From Clostridiales bacterium (lineage in GTDB: Bacteria > Bacillota > Clostridia > Oscillospirales > Acutalibacteraceae), in assembly GCA_018364155.1 (NCBI GenBank), contig JAGZMM010000003.1, forward strand, positions 186,001-250,000: a stretch of 64,000 nucleotides of DNA. Reading direction: 5' to 3'. The notes under the pieces are model-generated. The model was given only the letters and a program-made list of their open reading frames with translations, did no database searches and was not told where the DNA came from. This document shows positions 37,327 through 45,566 of the stretch, piece by piece. The position numbers and the translations under genes were made by a program. Each line of letters starts with the position of its first letter. Within the stretch, counting starts at the first letter, position 1.

Positions 37327-38343
37327 ATGGCTTCAAGAGCGGGTAAACACACACTTATGATGCAAAATAAGCCCTGCATCTCCGGCTTTGCGGCGGTGGC
37401 GGGCAAAAAGGAAGGGGAAGGCCCCTTGGCCCGGCGGTTCGACAAGCTCTATGAGGACACCCACCTGGGCCAGACCACCTGGGAAAAGGCGGAGAGCACC
37501 ATGCAGGGCGAGGTGGTAAACCTGGCTTTGGGCAAGGCAAACCTGACCGCGGGCGATTTGCAGCTGATTCTGGCGGGCGATCTTCTCAACCAGTGCATCA
37601 GCTCCACCTACGGATTAAGGGAGCTCAATGTCCCGATGCTGGGATTGTTCGGCGCGTGCTCGACGATGGCCCTATCCTTGGGGACGGGGGCGGTACTGGT
37701 GGAGAGCGGCGCGGTGCAAAACTGCGCGGCGGTCACCTCCTCGCACTTTTGCACGGCGGAGCGGCAGTTCCGCTATCCGCTGGACTACGGCGGGCAGCGG
37801 GCACCCACCTCCCAGTGGACGGCCACGGCGGCGGGCAGCACGGTGCTGACCCCCGGCGGGAACACAGGCGTTCCCAGCGTGCAGGCGGTGACCTTCGGCA
37901 AGATTGTGGACATGGGCATCACCGACATGAACAACATGGGCAGCGCCATGGCCGGTGCGGCGGCGGACACGATCACCACGTTCTTTACCGATACCGGCTT
38001 AACGCCGGACGACTTCGACATGGTGCTCACCGGTGATTTGAGCCAGGTGGGAAGCGATCTGATGAACCAGATTCTAGTTCGCAACCACATCGAGCTCAAG
38101 GAGAAACACGCCGACTGCGGCCTGCTCATTTACGACCGGGAAACCCAGGACGTGGCGGCAGGCGGCTCGGGCTGCGGCTGCTCGGCGGCGGTACTGTGCT
38201 CGTACGTGCTGCAGGAAATGCAGGCGGGAAATTTGAAGAACGTGCTGTTCGTGGGTACGGGGGCGCTCATGTCCCCCACCAGCGTGCAGCAGGGGGAAAG
38301 CATCCCCGGCATCGCGCACGCGGTGTGGATTACCGGCTGCTAG
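37327..38343 (+). CDS. spoVAD: Stage V sporulation protein AD
   Basis: 338 residues; GGAGGGG before the ATG. Thiolase-like fold: NKPCISGFAAVAGKKEGEGP, DLLNQCISSTYGLRELNVPM, GLFGACSTMALSLG, GAVQNCAAVTSSHFCTAERQ, and GCGCSAAVLCSYVLQ. SpoVAD binds dipicolinic acid during spore formation. It starts 12 bases after spoVAC. Confidence 0.96.
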   Translation: MASRAGKHTLMMQNKPCISGFAAVAGKKEGEGPLARRFDKLYEDTHLGQTTWEKAESTMQGEVVNLALGKANLTAGDLQLILAGDLLNQCISSTYGLRELNVPMLGLFGACSTMALSLGTGAVLVESGAVQNCAAVTSSHFCTAERQFRYPLDYGGQRAPTSQWTATAAGSTVLTPGGNTGVPSVQAVTFGKIVDMGITDMNNMGSAMAGAAADTITTFFTDTGLTPDDFDMVLTGDLSQVGSDLMNQILVRNHIELKEKHADCGLLIYDRETQDVAAGGSGCGCSAAVLCSYVLQEMQAGNLKNVLFVGTGALMSPTSVQQGESIPGIAHAVWITGC

Positions 38344-38367
38344 CCGCTTTCGGGAGGTGAAAGGATT

Positions 38368-38736
38368 ATGGATATGTTTTTGGAATATTTGAAAGCCTTT
38401 CTGGTGGGCGGCGCTTTGTGCCTCATCGGGCAGCAGCTCATCGACCGCACGAAGCTGACCCCGGCGCGGATTCTGGTGGGCTACGTGGTGGCCGGCGTCA
38501 TCCTGACCGCAGTGGGCCTGTACGGGCCGCTGGTGGAATGGGCGGGCGCGGGCGCGACGGTGCCGCTGAGCGGCTTCGGGTACCTGCTGGCGACGGGCGT
38601 GGAGGAAGGCATCCGGGAACACGGGCTTCTGGGCGCGCTGACCGGACCCTTTACGGCGGCAGCCGGGGGCGTTATGGCGGCGATTTTGTTCGGCCTGCTG
38701 GCGGGGCTTGTGGGAAAGTCCCACGACAAGTCCTGA
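38368..38736 (+). CDS. spoVAE: Stage V sporulation protein AE
   Basis: 122 residues; GGAGGTGAAAGG before the ATG. Membrane protein of the SpoVAE/SpoVAEb type: FLVGGALCLIGQQLIDRTKL, GAGATVPLSGFGYLLATGV, GLLGALTGPFTAAAGG. Paralogous to SpoVAC in the GGxxCxIGQ motif. Last gene of the cluster; spoVAA, AB and AF are absent, as in many Clostridia, which keep the C-D-E core. Confidence 0.94.
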   Translation: MDMFLEYLKAFLVGGALCLIGQQLIDRTKLTPARILVGYVVAGVILTAVGLYGPLVEWAGAGATVPLSGFGYLLATGVEEGIREHGLLGALTGPFTAAAGGVMAAILFGLLAGLVGKSHDKS

Positions 38737-38746
38737 CGAAAACGGA

Positions 38747-38773
38747 AAAAGGGCGGGAATTCCCGCCCTTTTC
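38747..38773. terminator. Bidirectional terminator
   Basis: AAAAGGGCGGGAA with its perfect complement (38747-38772), between spoVAE and the converging SLOG-family gene. Confidence 0.85.
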
Positions 38774-39247
38774 TTATGGGTCTGCCAGGTTTCGGATGGA
38801 GACGCCGTTTGCACGGCAGCAGTTTACAGTGTACCAGGTTCCGCCGGAGGTTTTGGTCAGGTAGCACAGGCAATGGCCGCTATTCTCGGCTAGATACCGA
38901 TTTCGGCGGTGCATACACCCGGGGTCATACTCTTCGCTGGTATAAACCACCTTATCCGCCTGCTTGAGAATCGCTTCATAGCGAAGCCGGTCCTCTTCCC
39001 TCCACCGGGCTGCCTGGTTCTTACAGGGAAGGACCAGAATCAGGCGAAGCGCGGGATGGGCCGGGCGCAGACGCAGGACGGCTTCGGCCGCCAGGGTATC
39101 GAATCCCAGCGCGCCGCCCGCTCCAAAAAAGCGCACTCCCTGGGCGAGCAGGCGGAGGATTTCCTCTTCCAGCCGCTGCGCAAGGGCCGGGATGGCCTTC
39201 TTGGGAAGCATCCGGTGGCCGGTAAAACAGCAGGTTTGTTCTCGCAT
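38774..39247 (-). CDS. SLOG-family (DUF1273/YpsA-like) protein
   Basis: 157 residues from the ATG at 39247, behind AAGGTGA; in-frame ATG/GTG codons just upstream are too close to it. Contains TCCFTGHRMLPKK (the TGHR motif of this Rossmann family), FFGAGGALGFDTLAAEAVL (GGA-GFD nucleotide-ligand loop), and RRNRYLAENSGHCLCYL. YpsA and GpsB-linked relatives are thought to bind nucleotide-like ligands; their function is unsettled. Single gene. Confidence 0.82.
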   Translation of the reverse strand: MREQTCCFTGHRMLPKKAIPALAQRLEEEILRLLAQGVRFFGAGGALGFDTLAAEAVLRLRPAHPALRLILVLPCKNQAARWREEDRLRYEAILKQADKVVYTSEEYDPGCMHRRNRYLAENSGHCLCYLTKTSGGTWYTVNCCRANGVSIRNLADP

Positions 39248-39408
39248 GGTCATCACCTTAAATCAATAGGATTTCTTAGAAAAAACAATTTAAAAACTGC
39301 GTTATATCTATAATAACATATTTAATCAGTATATTCAAATATAAACAACGTTTTTAAATAGTATATATCGATATTCATCTGCAATAACCTATAGGTGGAG
39401 GGATGAAT

Positions 39409-39720
39409 ATGGACGAAATGTTTATTCGGAATCGTATTACGCAGCTTCGTATTCAAAAGGGCGTATCAGAATATAAGATGAGCTACGATCTTGGCCACAG
39501 CCGTGGATATATCAACAACATATCTTCCGGCAAAGCACTTCCATCTCTGAAAGAACTGCTGGCTATTTGCGATTATTTCAATATTTCTCCTACTGTCTTC
39601 TTCGATGAAGGCATATCCTATCCAGTAGAAATGCACGAAGCTATTGAAGGATTGAAACAATTGAGCCAGGACGACATTTCTTTGATTGTCGAATACATTA
39701 AGCGGCTTCAAAACAAATGA
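39409..39720 (+). CDS. XRE-type helix-turn-helix protein (regulator cassette gene 1)
   Basis: 103 residues from the ATG at 39409, seven bases after GGTGGAGG. Helix-turn-helix at residues about 8-62 (RITQLRIQKGVSEYKMSYDL, GYINNISSGKALPSLKELLA), then a short helical tail ending VEYIKRLQNK. First of four tiny DNA-binding genes packed within 1 kb. The upstream 150 bases are extremely AT-rich, unlike the GC-rich neighbours, suggesting acquired DNA. Confidence 0.85.
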   Translation: MDEMFIRNRITQLRIQKGVSEYKMSYDLGHSRGYINNISSGKALPSLKELLAICDYFNISPTVFFDEGISYPVEMHEAIEGLKQLSQDDISLIVEYIKRLQNK

Positions 39721-39730
39721 GGAAAACAAT

Positions 39731-39972
39731 ATGAATGCTAAAGAAGCGGTTGCTAGGCGCATCCTGGCATTGTGCAACGAAAAGGAAATCGTCGTGAATG
39801 CCCTGGCCAATTCGGCTGGCATATCTCCTTCACCATTTACAGCATGCTCAATACCAAAAGCAAGAATCCGGGAATCGTAACTATTAAGAAAATTTGCGAC
39901 GGTATGGATCTCAGCCTGCGCGCATTCTTCGACGACCCACTTTTCGAAAATCTGGAACAAGAAATTAGGTGA
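39731..39972 (+). pseudogene. XRE-type helix-turn-helix gene broken by a one-base deletion (cassette gene 2)
   Basis: ATG at 39731 behind GAGGAAAA. Frame 1 reads MNAKEAVARRILALCNEKEI to AGISPS. After about 39830 the family-like sequence continues in another frame (TIYSMLNTKSKNPGIVTIKK, then FFDDPLFENLEQEIR). A single base inserted near 39830 would restore a protein of about 80 residues, closely like cassette gene 4, with which it shares the ending FFDDPLFENLEQEI. It is either a real inactivation or a sequencing error. Confidence 0.75.
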
Positions 39973-39977
39973 TTCTT

Positions 39978-40154
39978 TTGGATAGTTTCAAAATTGAAAA
40001 AGATACAGAAAAAATTTCGTCCATCAATCGGACGATTCGATTTAAACCGGAACACTTTGATAAGATTATGGAATTGAGCGATAAGACGGGCGTCTCTTTT
40101 AACAAAATTGTAACACAGTGTATTGAGTTTGCTTTGACCCACTTAGAGGAATAG
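39978..40154 (+). CDS. Ribbon-helix-helix (Arc/CopG-type) protein (cassette gene 3)
   Basis: 58 residues from a TTG at 39978, behind AGGTGAT. The strand NRTIRFKPEHFDKIMEL followed by the helix TGVSFNKIVTQCIEFAL fits the ribbon-helix-helix fold. It starts six bases after the broken gene and ends four bases before gene 4. Such proteins are often antitoxins or plasmid/phage repressors; no toxin gene is seen. Confidence 0.65.
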   Translation: MDSFKIEKDTEKISSINRTIRFKPEHFDKIMELSDKTGVSFNKIVTQCIEFALTHLEE

Positions 40155-40157
40155 GTT

Positions 40158-40400
40158 ATGGACATTGGATCCGCAATCAAAGAACGAATCTTGCAGCTTT
40201 GTGAAGAAAGAAGCCTAACCGTAAATCGCCTAGGAACCATCAGCGGCGTCATACAATCTACCATCAACAATATTGTCAGCGGACGCAACAAAAGCACAAC
40301 GGTTTCCACGATTAAAAAACTATGCGATGGCTTGGAAATTACCATTATTGAATTCTTCGATGACCCACTTTTTGAAAATCTGGAACAGGAAATAAAATAA
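40158..40400 (+). CDS. XRE-type helix-turn-helix protein (cassette gene 4)
   Basis: 80 residues; GAGGAA six bases before the ATG. Helix-turn-helix spans most of the chain (AIKERILQLCEERSLTVNRL, STINNIVSGRNKSTTVSTIK), with the acidic ending FFDDPLFENLEQEIK. The Tyr/Ser-type dimerisation part is absent, so it is a bare DNA-binding domain. Strong match in both protein and DNA to gene 2 argues for duplication. Followed by a strong terminator. Confidence 0.85.
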   Translation: MDIGSAIKERILQLCEERSLTVNRLGTISGVIQSTINNIVSGRNKSTTVSTIKKLCDGLEITIIEFFDDPLFENLEQEIK

Positions 40401-40408
40401 ATTCCTCA

Positions 40409-40457
40409 AAAAGGGCCCCAGAAGGGAGGCTGTTGTCCTCTCTTCTGGGGCCCTTTT
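40409..40457 (+). terminator. Terminator of the regulator cassette
   Basis: AAAAGGGCCCCAGAAGGGAGG pairs almost fully with CCTCTCTTCTGGGGCCCTTTT. Confidence 0.85.
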
Positions 40458-40488
40458 GTTGCGGCGGCGTATTTTCACCCGCTAGTTC

Positions 40489-40539
40489 CGAATATTTGTT
40501 CGAATTCCCTTGACTAGAACATATGTTTTGTCGTATACT
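40489..40539 (+). promoter_or_regulatory. SOS (LexA)-like boxes inside the promoter of the radical-SAM pair
   Basis: TTGACT (40510-40515), 18 bases, TATACT (40534-40539). The spacer starts with AGAACATATGTTTT (40516-40529), which matches the Bacillus-type LexA box CGAACRNRYGTTYC at 12 of 14 positions. A second partial palindrome CGAATATTTGTTCG lies at 40489-40502. A repressor bound here would block the polymerase. Confidence 0.7.
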
Positions 40540-40561
40540 ATTCTTATAAGGAGGGATTTTC

Positions 40562-41878
40562 TTGGACCTGTTCGACAAGCTCAAAATCCTCACCGACGGC
40601 GCCAAATACGACGTGGCCTGCACCTCCAGCGGCGTGGACCGGGAAAATGGGGCGAGCGGCATGGGCAGCGCCGTGAGCTGCGGCATCTGCCACACCTTCT
40701 CGGCGGACGGGCGGTGCGTTTCCCTTCTGAAGGTGCTCATGACCAACTGCTGCATATTCGACTGCGCCTACTGCGTCAACCGGCGCAGTAACCCGGTTCC
40801 AAGGGCGGCCTTTACGCCCCGGGAGCTTGCGGATTTGACCATGCAGTTCTACCGGCGAAACTACATTGAGGGGCTGTTTTTAAGCTCGGGCATCCGCAAA
40901 AGCCCGGACGATACGGTGGAGCAGTTCATTAAAACGGTTCAAATCCTGCGAAACGAATACCATTTTTACGGCTACATCCACGCAAAGGCCATCCCGGGCG
41001 CGGACCACGCGCTGCTTGCCCGGCTGGGGCTGCTGGTGGACCGGATGAGCGTGAACATTGAGCTGCCCAGCGAAAAGAGCCTGTCCCTTCTGGCGCCGGA
41101 CAAGTCGAAAACCTCCATTTTGAAGCCCATGGGGTTCATCACCGGCAAGCTTCAGGAAAACCGGCGGGATTTGGTGCAGTACCGGCATGCGCCGAAGTTC
41201 GCCCCTGCCGGGCAGAGTACGCAGATGATTGTGGGGGCCAGCGGGGAAACCGATTACCAGATTCTCTCTCTGAGCAGCGCTCTATATAAGAAGTATAAGC
41301 TCAAGCGGGTGTTTTTTTCGGCGTACATGCCGGTGTCCTCCAACCCCTTGCTGCCGGCGGCGGACACGCCGCCGCCTCTTTTGCGGGAGCACCGGCTTTA
41401 CCAGGCCGACTGGCTTCTTCGCTTCTACGGCTTTGAAGCCGACGAACTGCTCGACGAGGCAAACCCCAGCTTTAACCCGCTCATTGACCCCAAGTGCAAC
41501 TGGGCGCTGTCCCACATGGACCGGTTTCCGGTGGAGGTGGGGAAAGCGGACTACGAGGAGCTTTTGCGGGTGCCGGGCATCGGGGTCAACAGCGCGAAGC
41601 GGATTCTGGCGGCCCGGCGGGTAGGGCCTTTAAGCTACGAGGGGCTTAAGAAGATCGGGGTGGTGCTCAAGCGGGCGCAGTATTTCATCACGGTCAACGG
41701 CAAGCTCAACGACGGGCTTCGCATCACCCAAGACGGCATTCTGCGCAGCCTCATCTCCCAGCAGGGGGTGGAATATGTGCGGGGGCAGTCGGCCGAGCAG
41801 TACGAGCAGCTAAGCCTCTTTTCCCAGGGGCGCATTGGAGGAAGGGAGGCGGTGGCATGTTTGCGCGGAGGGATGTAG
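40562..41878 (+). CDS. Putative DNA modification/repair radical SAM protein
   Basis: 438 residues from a TTG at 40562 behind AAGGAGGG. The radical SAM cluster motif is C64-IFD-C68-AY-C71 (CX3CX2C), preceded by the conserved SAVSCGICHTFSADGRC. The C-terminal third carries a helix-hairpin-helix DNA-binding element (LLRVPGIGVNSAKRILAARR). This is the architecture of the family I know as rSAM_link_UDG (TIGR03916), normally paired with the type of protein encoded next. The chemistry is undetermined. Its 3' end overlaps the partner by 22 bases. The SOS-like box in the promoter supports a DNA-damage role. Confidence 0.88.
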   Translation: MDLFDKLKILTDGAKYDVACTSSGVDRENGASGMGSAVSCGICHTFSADGRCVSLLKVLMTNCCIFDCAYCVNRRSNPVPRAAFTPRELADLTMQFYRRNYIEGLFLSSGIRKSPDDTVEQFIKTVQILRNEYHFYGYIHAKAIPGADHALLARLGLLVDRMSVNIELPSEKSLSLLAPDKSKTSILKPMGFITGKLQENRRDLVQYRHAPKFAPAGQSTQMIVGASGETDYQILSLSSALYKKYKLKRVFFSAYMPVSSNPLLPAADTPPPLLREHRLYQADWLLRFYGFEADELLDEANPSFNPLIDPKCNWALSHMDRFPVEVGKADYEELLRVPGIGVNSAKRILAARRVGPLSYEGLKKIGVVLKRAQYFITVNGKLNDGLRITQDGILRSLISQQGVEYVRGQSAEQYEQLSLFSQGRIGGREAVACLRGGM

Positions 41879-42672
41879 TGTACGAGTACGACGGGACGCT
41901 GGACGGCTTTTTCTGCTGCGTGTTCGAAAGCTTTCGGCGCAAGGAGACGCCGGCCGATGTGCGTCCCTTTTGTTCGCCCCAGATGACCCTTTCCCCGGTG
42001 CGCGCTATTGAGACCGACCCTAAGAAGGCCGAGCGGGTGCGGCGGGCTATCCCTAAAAAGCTATCCTGGGAGGGGATGACCCTATTGGAGCACGCGTTTT
42101 TGACCTTTCTGGAGCAAAAGGAACTTTTTATGCTCCAGTTTGTACAGCTGGGGTTTGCCATGGGGCCTAACGTGATACGCCACCTGACCCACGACACGGT
42201 GGCGACTCTTTTGAAGGCCCAGCGGCATCTTTACAACGAAAGCCACCGGTACAAGCAGTTTGTCCGCTTCTCGGTATCCGGCAGGGTGCTCACCAGCGTG
42301 ATTAAGCCGTTAAACCAGGTGCTGCCCCTGATTGCCCCTCATTTTATCGACCGGTACCCGGAAGAGGCGTTCCTCATTTACGACGAGACCCACGGCATGG
42401 CGCTTTGCTACCGGCCGGGCCAGTGGGCCATTGTGCCAGTGGATTCCTTCGAGCGAAACGACCCGGACGAGGAAGAGCAGAAGTACCGGGATCTGTGGTG
42501 CGAATACTACGACGCCATCGCCATTGAGGGGCGGTATAACCCCAAGTGCCGCATAAACCACATGCCAAAGCGGTACTGGGAGGAGATGACCGAGTTTTGC
42601 CGGGAGCGAAAGCCGGGGCTTCGGCGAAACGACGCGCCTTTGGCGGGACAGCAGGCGCTGGATGGAGAATAA
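41857..42672 (+). CDS. DUF4130-type probable DNA repair/metabolism protein, partner of the radical SAM protein
   Basis: 271 residues; GAGGCGG before the ATG. N-terminal VVYEYDGTLDGFFCCVFESF and C-terminal YDETHGMALCYRPGQWAIV and RYNPKCRINHMPKRYWEEM are the conserved marks of the family recalled as SAM_7_link_chp (TIGR03915). In other bacteria it occurs next to the radical SAM protein, sometimes fused to a uracil-DNA-glycosylase domain; here no glycosylase domain is present. Operon partner of the preceding gene by overlap. Activity unknown. Confidence 0.85.
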   Translation: MFARRDVVYEYDGTLDGFFCCVFESFRRKETPADVRPFCSPQMTLSPVRAIETDPKKAERVRRAIPKKLSWEGMTLLEHAFLTFLEQKELFMLQFVQLGFAMGPNVIRHLTHDTVATLLKAQRHLYNESHRYKQFVRFSVSGRVLTSVIKPLNQVLPLIAPHFIDRYPEEAFLIYDETHGMALCYRPGQWAIVPVDSFERNDPDEEEQKYRDLWCEYYDAIAIEGRYNPKCRINHMPKRYWEEMTEFCRERKPGLRRNDAPLAGQQALDGE

Positions 42673-42677
42673 CGCGC

Positions 42678-42713
42678 AAAAACGCCTTCTTGCAGCTGCA
42701 AGAAGGCGTTTTT
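42678..42713. terminator. Bidirectional terminator
   Basis: A perfect 18-bp stem centred on CAGCTG (42678-42713) with A/T ends, between two converging genes. Confidence 0.85.
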
Positions 42714-43139
42714 TCATTTGATATAGCGGTTTTGCCGTTTGGGCGGAGTATGACGCCGGCGGATGCCTTCGATAAGCGTGTCGATCAGCAAAGCGATGAG
42801 GATGCCCGCCGCGTAACAAATCAGGTCGCTGACTAAGAAGCCCTGGCCCAGCACCAGCCCTCCCAGGGTAGTGGCGCGCACGGAGTCAATCCAAGGCGCG
42901 TGATATATCTGGGAAAACTCAATCCCATAGGAAAAGACCAGGGCACACAGGGATACGAGCCACACGGGTTTTCGCGCCAATAAGACGGCAAAAAGGAAGT
43001 AGACCATCATGGCCCAGATGGTGTCTCCCCCGTACTCGCCCAAAAACGCGGGCAGGTTTGCCCGGAAGGCCCGGGAAGCAAGTCCCAGCCCGATACAGGC
43101 CGCCGCAAGGACGGCATATAACATTCGGTTTCGTTTCAT
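42714..43139 (-). CDS. DUF2809-family membrane protein
   Basis: 141 residues with four hydrophobic segments: MLYAVLAAACIGLGLASRAF, GGDTIWAMMVYFLFAVLLA, VWLVSLCALVFSYGIEFSQI and LVSDLICYAAGILIALLID. SRAFRANLPAFLGEYGGDTIWA and SQIYHAPWIDSVRAT are the conserved DUF2809 stretches. VanZ-like in outline; function unknown. GGGG precedes the ATG; single gene. Confidence 0.8.
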   Translation of the reverse strand: MKRNRMLYAVLAAACIGLGLASRAFRANLPAFLGEYGGDTIWAMMVYFLFAVLLARKPVWLVSLCALVFSYGIEFSQIYHAPWIDSVRATTLGGLVLGQGFLVSDLICYAAGILIALLIDTLIEGIRRRHTPPKRQNRYIK

Positions 43140-43230
43140 TTAAGAGTCCCCTTTCGTTTGCAGGGAGTATCATACCATGAAACCGTAAGCTTGAAAAGCG
43201 GGTGGTCACAAAACGTTCACAGAAAAAAGC

Positions 43231-43289
43231 TTGCAATTTCATGAATTTGGTATTATCATAGATTAGCACTCGATGATAATGAGTGCTAA
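43231..43289 (+). promoter_or_regulatory. Promoter and CIRCE operator of htpG
   Basis: TTGCAA (43231-43236), 17 bases, TATCAT (43254-43259). Directly downstream is a perfect CIRCE: TTAGCACTC (43263-43271), nine bases, GAGTGCTAA (43281-43289), the HrcA binding site. Confidence 0.95.
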
Positions 43290-43353
43290 TTTTAAAATCA
43301 AAATGGCATTATTCGCCGGATAAAAAGAACCCATCGAAAGGAAGGACGTTTTC

Positions 43354-45243
43354 ATGGAAGTCAAACAGTTTCAGGCGGAATCCAAGCGGCTCTTGGACCT
43401 GATGATCCACTCCATCTACACCCACAAGGAGATTTTCCTGCGCGAGCTTATTTCCAACGCCAGCGACGCCATTGATAAACTCCATTACCGCTCTCTCACC
43501 GAGGAAAATGTAAAGGTGGACAGTGCTGCCTTTGAAATCCGCATTGACCTGGACAAGGAAGCCCGTACCCTGACCATTTCCGACAACGGCTGCGGCATGA
43601 CCAAGGAAGAGCTGGAAAGCAACCTTGGCGTCATCGCCAAGAGCGGGTCTCTGGCTTTCAAGCAGGAAAACGAGGCCAAGGAGGACATCGACATCATCGG
43701 CCAGTTCGGCGTGGGCTTTTATTCGGCCTTTATGGTCAGCGACAAGGTGACGGTGATCAGCCGTCCCTACGGGTCGGACACGGCTTACAAGTGGGAGTCT
43801 GAGGGGGCCGACGGGTACACCATCGAGGAATGCCAAAAAGATTCCTACGGCACGACGATCATCCTGCACATCCTGGAAAACCGGGAGGAGGAAGACTACG
43901 ACGAGTATCTGGATTCCTACCGCATTCAGGGAATTGTCAAGAAGTATTCCGACTACATCCGCTACCCCATCAAAATGATGGTGGAGAAAAGCAGGCCCAA
44001 GGAGGGCAGCGAGGGCGAATACGAAACGTACACGGAAGAGGTAACGGTCAACAGCATGGTGCCCATCTGGCGCAAGACAAAGGCGGAGGTCACCGAGGAC
44101 GACTACAACCAGTTTTATAAGGAGAAGTTCTTCGACTTTACCGATCCCGTCCGGGTCATCCGTTCGAGCACGGAGGGTACGGCGACCTATACGGCCCTTC
44201 TTTTCATCCCGGCTCGCACGCCTTTCGACTATTACACCAAGGAATACGAAAAGGGACTTCAGTTATATGCAAACGGCGTGCTGATTATGGAAAAGTGCGC
44301 GGACCTATTGCCTGATTACTTCAGCTTCGTCAAGGGCTTGGTGGATTCTCAGGACCTTTCTTTAAATATTTCCCGGGAGATGCTTCAGCATGACCGGCAG
44401 TTGAAAATCATCGCCTCCCGCTTGGAAAAGAAGATCAAGAGCGAGCTTCTTTCCATGCAGCAAAACGACCGGGAGAAATACGACGCGTTTTTCAAGAACT
44501 TTGGCTTGCAGCTGAAATTCGGCGTTTATAACGACTACGGTGCCCATAAGGACCTGCTCAAGGACCTGCTGGAATTCTACTCCTCTACAGAGAAGAAGCT
44601 CGTTACTCTCAAAGAATACGTGGAACGGATGAAGGAGGACCAAAAGTTCATCTACTACGCCTGCGGCGACACGGTGGAGAAAATCGACCGGCTGCCCCAG
44701 ACGGAGCTGGTCAAGGACAAGGGGTATGAAATCCTGTACCTGACGGAAAATGTGGATGAGTTTGCACTCAAGGTGCTTCATGAGTTCGACGGGAAGGAAT
44801 TCAAGTCGGTGTCCGCCGGGGACCTTGGGTTTGAGGAGACCGAGGCGGAAAAGAAGGAGGACGAGGCCCAGGAGAAGGAAAGCCAAGAGCTTTTCACCTT
44901 TATGGGCGAAGCGCTGGCCGGCAAGGTAAAGGCGGTGCGGGCATCCAAGCGGCTCAAGTCCCACCCGGTTTGCCTTTCCAGCGACGGGGAGCTTTCTTTG
45001 GAGATGGAGAAGGTGCTAAACGCCATGCCCACCGACGAGAAGGTGAAGGCGGAACGGGTGCTGGAAATCAACGAAGGCCATCCCATCTTCGCCACTCTGA
45101 CCCACCTGTATGAGACGGACAAGGAAAAGCTCAAGGATTATGCCGCCCTGCTTTACGACCAGGCTTTGCTTATCGAAGGGTTCCCCATCGAGGACCCGGT
45201 GGCTTATTCGAACCTGGTTTGCTCGCTGATGGCGGACAAATAA
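43354..45243 (+). CDS. htpG: Chaperone HtpG (Hsp90)
   Basis: 629 residues; AAAGGAAGG before the ATG. GHKL ATPase motifs: FLRELISNASDAIDKL, TISDNGCGMTKEEL, SGSLAFKQEN and QFGVGFYSAFMVSD. Middle domain with the conserved Arg in SLNISREMLQHDRQLK; C-terminal dimerisation domain complete. Cytosolic folding chaperone. Regulation by HrcA is indicated by the CIRCE element. In B. subtilis htpG is not in the CIRCE class, so this control differs from that model. Confidence 0.97.
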   Translation: MEVKQFQAESKRLLDLMIHSIYTHKEIFLRELISNASDAIDKLHYRSLTEENVKVDSAAFEIRIDLDKEARTLTISDNGCGMTKEELESNLGVIAKSGSLAFKQENEAKEDIDIIGQFGVGFYSAFMVSDKVTVISRPYGSDTAYKWESEGADGYTIEECQKDSYGTTIILHILENREEEDYDEYLDSYRIQGIVKKYSDYIRYPIKMMVEKSRPKEGSEGEYETYTEEVTVNSMVPIWRKTKAEVTEDDYNQFYKEKFFDFTDPVRVIRSSTEGTATYTALLFIPARTPFDYYTKEYEKGLQLYANGVLIMEKCADLLPDYFSFVKGLVDSQDLSLNISREMLQHDRQLKIIASRLEKKIKSELLSMQQNDREKYDAFFKNFGLQLKFGVYNDYGAHKDLLKDLLEFYSSTEKKLVTLKEYVERMKEDQKFIYYACGDTVEKIDRLPQTELVKDKGYEILYLTENVDEFALKVLHEFDGKEFKSVSAGDLGFEETEAEKKEDEAQEKESQELFTFMGEALAGKVKAVRASKRLKSHPVCLSSDGELSLEMEKVLNAMPTDEKVKAERVLEINEGHPIFATLTHLYETDKEKLKDYAALLYDQALLIEGFPIEDPVAYSNLVCSLMADK

Positions 45244-45252
45244 ACAAAACCC

Positions 45253-45281
45253 GGCCCGCGGCGTTCTGTCGCGGGCCTTTT
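45253..45281 (+). terminator. Terminator of htpG
   Basis: GGCCCGCG (45253-45260) and CGCGGGCC (45270-45277) followed by TTTT. Confidence 0.82.
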
Positions 45282-45496
45282 GTATGGGCAGCTTTTCATT
45301 TCAAAGGTGAGAGCGCTGGGATGGAAGGCGAGGCACCACCCACTTTTATAACCGGGAAAAGCCCACTTGTTCGTTTGGATGAGCGCAGCGGCATATCAAT
45401 CCAGATACGCTTGTATACTTGGTTTCAATGCCTTTGACGGATGGTCGTTTTGCATTTTTTGGTCAGATTGCCCAACCGGTTTGGGGCGCTTTCGCA

Positions 45497-45524
45497 TTGT
45501 ATCGGAAGAAAACCGTGCTATAAT
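45497..45524 (+). promoter_or_regulatory. Promoter of the AICAR transformylase gene
   Basis: TTGTAT (45497-45502), 16 bases, TATAAT (45519-45524). The rest of the gap 45282-45496 shows nothing recognisable, including no purine riboswitch. Confidence 0.65.
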
Positions 45525-45566
45525 AAAAACAACGGATTTTGTCGAATCAGAAAGGATGGATTGCCC

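Noticed and set aside
38368..43139. A defence island spanning the regulator cassette and repair genes
   Set aside because: No nuclease, methylase, toxin or other defence effector was found; the SLOG-family and DUF2809 genes are ordinary neighbours.
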